From Rhizobiales bacterium GAS188 (GTDB lineage: Bacteria > Pseudomonadota > Alphaproteobacteria > Rhizobiales > Beijerinckiaceae), in NCBI GenBank assembly GCA_900104855.1, contig FNSS01000001.1, positions 7,511,001-7,575,000 on the forward strand: a DNA stretch of 64,000 nt. Direction: 5' to 3'. Numbering within the stretch: the stretch's first letter is position 1; each line of letters opens with the position of its first letter. Below, in pieces: positions 62,031 through 64,000 of the stretch. The notes under the pieces are model-generated. The model made no database searches. It saw only the letters and a list, made by a program, of their open reading frames with translations, and was not told the origin of the DNA. Both the position numbers and the translations under genes were made by a program.

Positions 62031-62080
62031 CTATGACCTCTCGTTCAACGGCTTCATTTAATCAGATTTGAACCACAGAT

Positions 62081-62995
62081 TCAAGTGCCCAACCCGAACG
62101 TGAAACCGATATGCGTTCCCCAAATCAACGGCAGCCCTTCGGAGCAATATGCGGTGTTCGGCTGATACGTCCCCCGCGCCGGCGTCAGCAGCACGCGCTG
62201 ATTCGGCAGTCGGACGTCCAGATCAGCGCTAAATTTGATGGCCTTGGCGGCGCAGCCCTTGAGCCCGCATCCGCGATCCGCCCCGTGCCGTGACAACCCT
62301 TGGCGAAAGACCTCCACGAGTAGGTCTGTATCGGTGAGGCTGGCGAGTTTCGGGGATTCCGTGGCCAAGGATGGCCGCAATGTCTTCATAATGCCGAGGC
62401 CACTGTCCGAGACCGCCACCGAAAGACGGTTGCCGCCCGAATAAACCTGAAGCGCCGCATAGCCGTCGAGGCGCGTGTCGCTGTGGGAGAAAATATTATC
62501 GATGAGCTCGGCAAAAATCGTCCATGCCGCGCCTTCGAGCTCGCTGGCGTCGGGGCGGCTGCCACAGGCGCTCATAAGCGCATTCGTCAACCGATTCGGC
62601 AGCTCGTCGTCGCGGGCGTCCTTGTTGATTCGCGCGATCTCCACAAGCGCCCTGTTGCCGCCGCGATGGTGCTCAGCCGCGGAGTACACCGGTCGAGCCG
62701 GCTGGATTTCAATGTCGGATCGAAGGTGATCGAAGAATCCCATTCGGTTGAGATACCCCATCGTGCCCGCCTCACCCTCCTCGAAATTCAGCCGCACACG
62801 CCGCGTCATCGAGGCAAATTGATTTGCCAGCGACAGTAGCCGGATGGCAGCGTCGACCATGACCTTGCAGCCCGTCGGAACCTCGAACTCGACTTCGAAG
62901 ACGCCTGTATCGTGCGGCCCCAGGGAACTCCTGAGGGCCGTCTCGAAACTTGAGGCATTTACCCATTTGGCCGGGAAGCGAACCACGCGTTGCAC
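62081..62995 (-). CDS. GHKL-family ATPase (histidine-kinase/anti-sigma-like)
   Basis: A 304-residue protein. The C-terminal half is a GHKL ATPase: N box with Glu163 and Asn167 (AELIDNIFSHS), G1 box DSGLGI (197-202) and G2 box RGCGLKG (241-247). There is no DHp helix pair, no membrane segment and no obvious phospho-acceptor His, so it is not a standard sensor kinase. The N-terminal 100 residues may be a STAS-like fold. It directly precedes the STAS/winged-helix gene and the CBASS operon in the same orientation. Possible roles: anti-sigma-type kinase or ATP-driven sensor. Confidence 0.7.
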   Translation of the reverse strand: MQRVVRFPAKWVNASSFETALRSSLGPHDTGVFEVEFEVPTGCKVMVDAAIRLLSLANQFASMTRRVRLNFEEGEAGTMGYLNRMGFFDHLRSDIEIQPARPVYSAAEHHRGGNRALVEIARINKDARDDELPNRLTNALMSACGSRPDASELEGAAWTIFAELIDNIFSHSDTRLDGYAALQVYSGGNRLSVAVSDSGLGIMKTLRPSLATESPKLASLTDTDLLVEVFRQGLSRHGADRGCGLKGCAAKAIKFSADLDVRLPNQRVLLTPARGTYQPNTAYCSEGLPLIWGTHIGFTFGLGT

Positions 62996-63456
62996 GTGAC
63001 CATCCTCATAGGCGACTCATGTGCCACTCGGGCCAATATAGCCGAGCGGCCGAAACTGGCAGACGCCTTTCGATGCAACTCCGGGAAGGGGAATGGCGCG
63101 GACGCCCCCATGAGCAGCTTGAAATGGTGCGCCCTCGCAACCTCTTGCGAGGTCGGGATCATCAACTCCACCCAGGGAAGCGACCTGGAGCAGCCAATCC
63201 TTCTCCGGATTGCCATCACCGGACATCACATCGTCAACCAGCCATCGCGCGGTGGCCGGCGCGGCGTGCATTCCGATAGACCCCTCCCTCCGTGCACGAA
63301 CAGCCCTTCGATCGAGGTTCGCGCGGCGACCGGCAGACCGCGAAGAATGCCAGCTTGCGCTCCAATTTCGGTGGTGGCTGGGTGGTGGCCAGCGCTAATA
63401 CACCAAGGGCCGCTTTTACGACCATCGTCATAACATACTGAACTATTTGAAGATTT
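62996..63456. other. Non-coding stretch between ATPase gene and tRNA fragment
   Basis: No convincing gene on either strand. It must hold the promoter of the ATPase gene. The bases 63030-63065 resemble the 5' half of a tRNA-Leu, but no matching 3' half is present. Confidence 0.45.
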
Positions 63457-63508
63457 TGGAGCGGGCGAAGGGATTCGAACCCTCGACCCCAACCTTGGCA
63501 AGGTTGTG
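63457..63508 (-). tRNA. 3' fragment of tRNA-Gly(GCC), likely attachment site
   Basis: The reverse strand carries the anticodon arm (ACAACCTTGCCAAGGTTG, GCC anticodon), variable loop, T-arm (GAGGGTTCGAATCCCTT) and 3' acceptor strand with CCA (CGCCCGCTCCA). The 5' acceptor and D-arm are absent: upstream bases do not pair. So it is not a functional tRNA but the 3' part duplicated when an element integrates into a tRNA-Gly gene. Confidence 0.8.
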
Positions 63509-63686
63509 ATCCGGCAGGAGGTCTGACCCCTCATCGGCCCGACGCCGCTCGCTGCACCTAAGGTCCCTCCCCTCCCGCCTCTCTCAACTTTCAGGCCGAT
63601 TCCACGTTTCGTTGATCCGAATTCGCCGGAATCGAACCGACATCTGGGGTTTCCTGCACATCCGAATTCCACGCCAGCGCCGCCGT
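63509..63686. other. Degenerate sequence beside the attachment site
   Basis: No gene. The reverse strand holds a T-arm-like GTCGGTTCGATTCCGGC near 63618-63638 between two GAATTCGGAT direct repeats, perhaps another decayed tRNA 3' end. Confidence 0.3.
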
Positions 63687-63974
63687 TCATGCGACCGGGC
63701 TGCTACGCCTATTTGCATTTGGGCGGTCACCGATAATGTGGGAGCAAGTCGCCTCGCGCTCAGCAGCACGATAGCGGCCATAAGCGACCTTGATCAGTAG
63801 GCCCTCGTCGCACATGCGCGCCAGGTAGAAACGAGGAACACCCATGTCGGAGAAGTCACGCGTGCGGACGGTGCCCAACTGGCGAGCCAAGGCGATCGCA
63901 CGCTCTCTGAGTGATGGCTTCGGCTCGCCGGCCAAGCGTCGCGCCTCGGCCCGGTCCCGGTCGCGTTTGCGCAT
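63687..63974 (-). pseudogene. Truncated AbiEi-like antitoxin (N-terminal winged helix only)
   Basis: Residues 20-72 match the N-terminal winged helix of AbiEi-type antitoxins/transcriptional regulators (SLRERAIALARQLG...FSDMGVPRFYLARMCDEGLLIKVAYGRYR). Full proteins have about 200-280 residues and a toxin partner (AbiEii). After about residue 75 the sequence diverges, so the gene was cut, probably when the neighbouring element inserted. No AbiEii is visible. Confidence 0.55.
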
Positions 63975-64000
63975 TTTGGCGGGCTTCGGCGCAGCGGGGA

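Noticed and set aside
61497-62995. Reading the two genes as a CapH/CapP-type CBASS regulator pair
   Set aside because: CapP is a metallopeptidase with HExxH and CapH a helix-turn-helix repressor; neither signature is present here.
63030-63075. tRNA-Leu-like 5' half (AAACTGGCAGACGCC)
   Set aside because: No anticodon stem, T-arm or matching acceptor follows, so no tRNA can be folded.
63618-63638. Isolated T-arm-like sequence on the reverse strand
   Set aside because: The stem pairs, but the anticodon arm and acceptor do not; may be a decayed remnant and is only mentioned as such.
1-64000. CRISPR arrays, rRNA genes, integrase genes
   Set aside because: No regularly spaced repeats of CRISPR type, no rRNA-like stretch, and no tyrosine or serine integrase beyond the IS transposases was seen.

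Overview
The window reads as part of a large integrative and conjugative element (ICE) or genomic island from a GC-rich alphaproteobacterium, most likely of the order Hyphomicrobiales (Bradyrhizobium/Mesorhizobium-like). This is inferred from gene content and order (traG, rlxS, lytic transglycosylase, traF, DUF2840, repA, rdfS, fseA, qseM/qseC), from alphaproteobacterial LexA boxes (GAAC-N7-GAAC) and from a tRNA-Gly fragment. No species is named.

Layout. 1-1.1 kb: the N-terminal half of the coupling protein TraG. 1.4-6.5 kb: small redox cargo (LysR regulator, two tandem SDRs, NADP-dependent oxidoreductase, SnoaL-like protein, methyltransferase) with several truncated genes between them. 6.6-15.8 kb: an SOS cassette of dnaE2, imuB, imuA and two divergent SRAP-family genes around a LexA box, then a UvrD-like helicase. 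15.9-23.1 kb: the transfer and excision block, with relaxase, transglycosylase, traF, DUF2840, iteron-like repeats, repA, the RdfS-like directionality factor, an fseA homologue split by an apparent +1 frameshift, a QseM-like antiactivator and a divergent QseC-like repressor. 23.6-36.1 kb: a catabolic island around an IclR regulator (ABC sugar-type transporter without its ATPase, aldo-keto reductase, three SDRs, two Gfo/Idh/MocA oxidoreductases, a FAH/hydratase-like protein, a TIM-barrel isomerase). 36.5-38.1 kb: a complete IS1182-type element. 38.5-43.6 kb: a frameshifted SRAP gene with its own LexA box, four small genes of unknown function, and an ATP-dependent DNA ligase gene split by an IS110-type element.

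43.7-56.6 kb: ICE accessory genes on the reverse strand (DUF736, membrane protein, DUF2493, Toprim protein, a 1444-residue methyltransferase-helicase, ParB, and a frameshifted ArdC antirestriction gene), separated by large GC-rich hairpins and preceded by recurring leader sequences. 56.9-61.4 kb: a complete type II CBASS operon in the order capV, CD-NTase, cap2, cap3. Directly upstream and co-oriented are a STAS-like/winged-helix protein and a GHKL ATPase (61.5-63.0 kb), a possible undescribed control or sensor module. 63.46-63.51 kb: a 3' fragment of tRNA-Gly(GCC), a likely attachment site, followed by a truncated AbiEi-like gene.

Functionally, the element appears to combine quorum-type excision control, SOS-inducible error-prone repair and abasic-site protection, antirestriction functions and an antiphage signalling operon, with a catabolic cargo of unknown substrate. 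No integrase is visible in the window.
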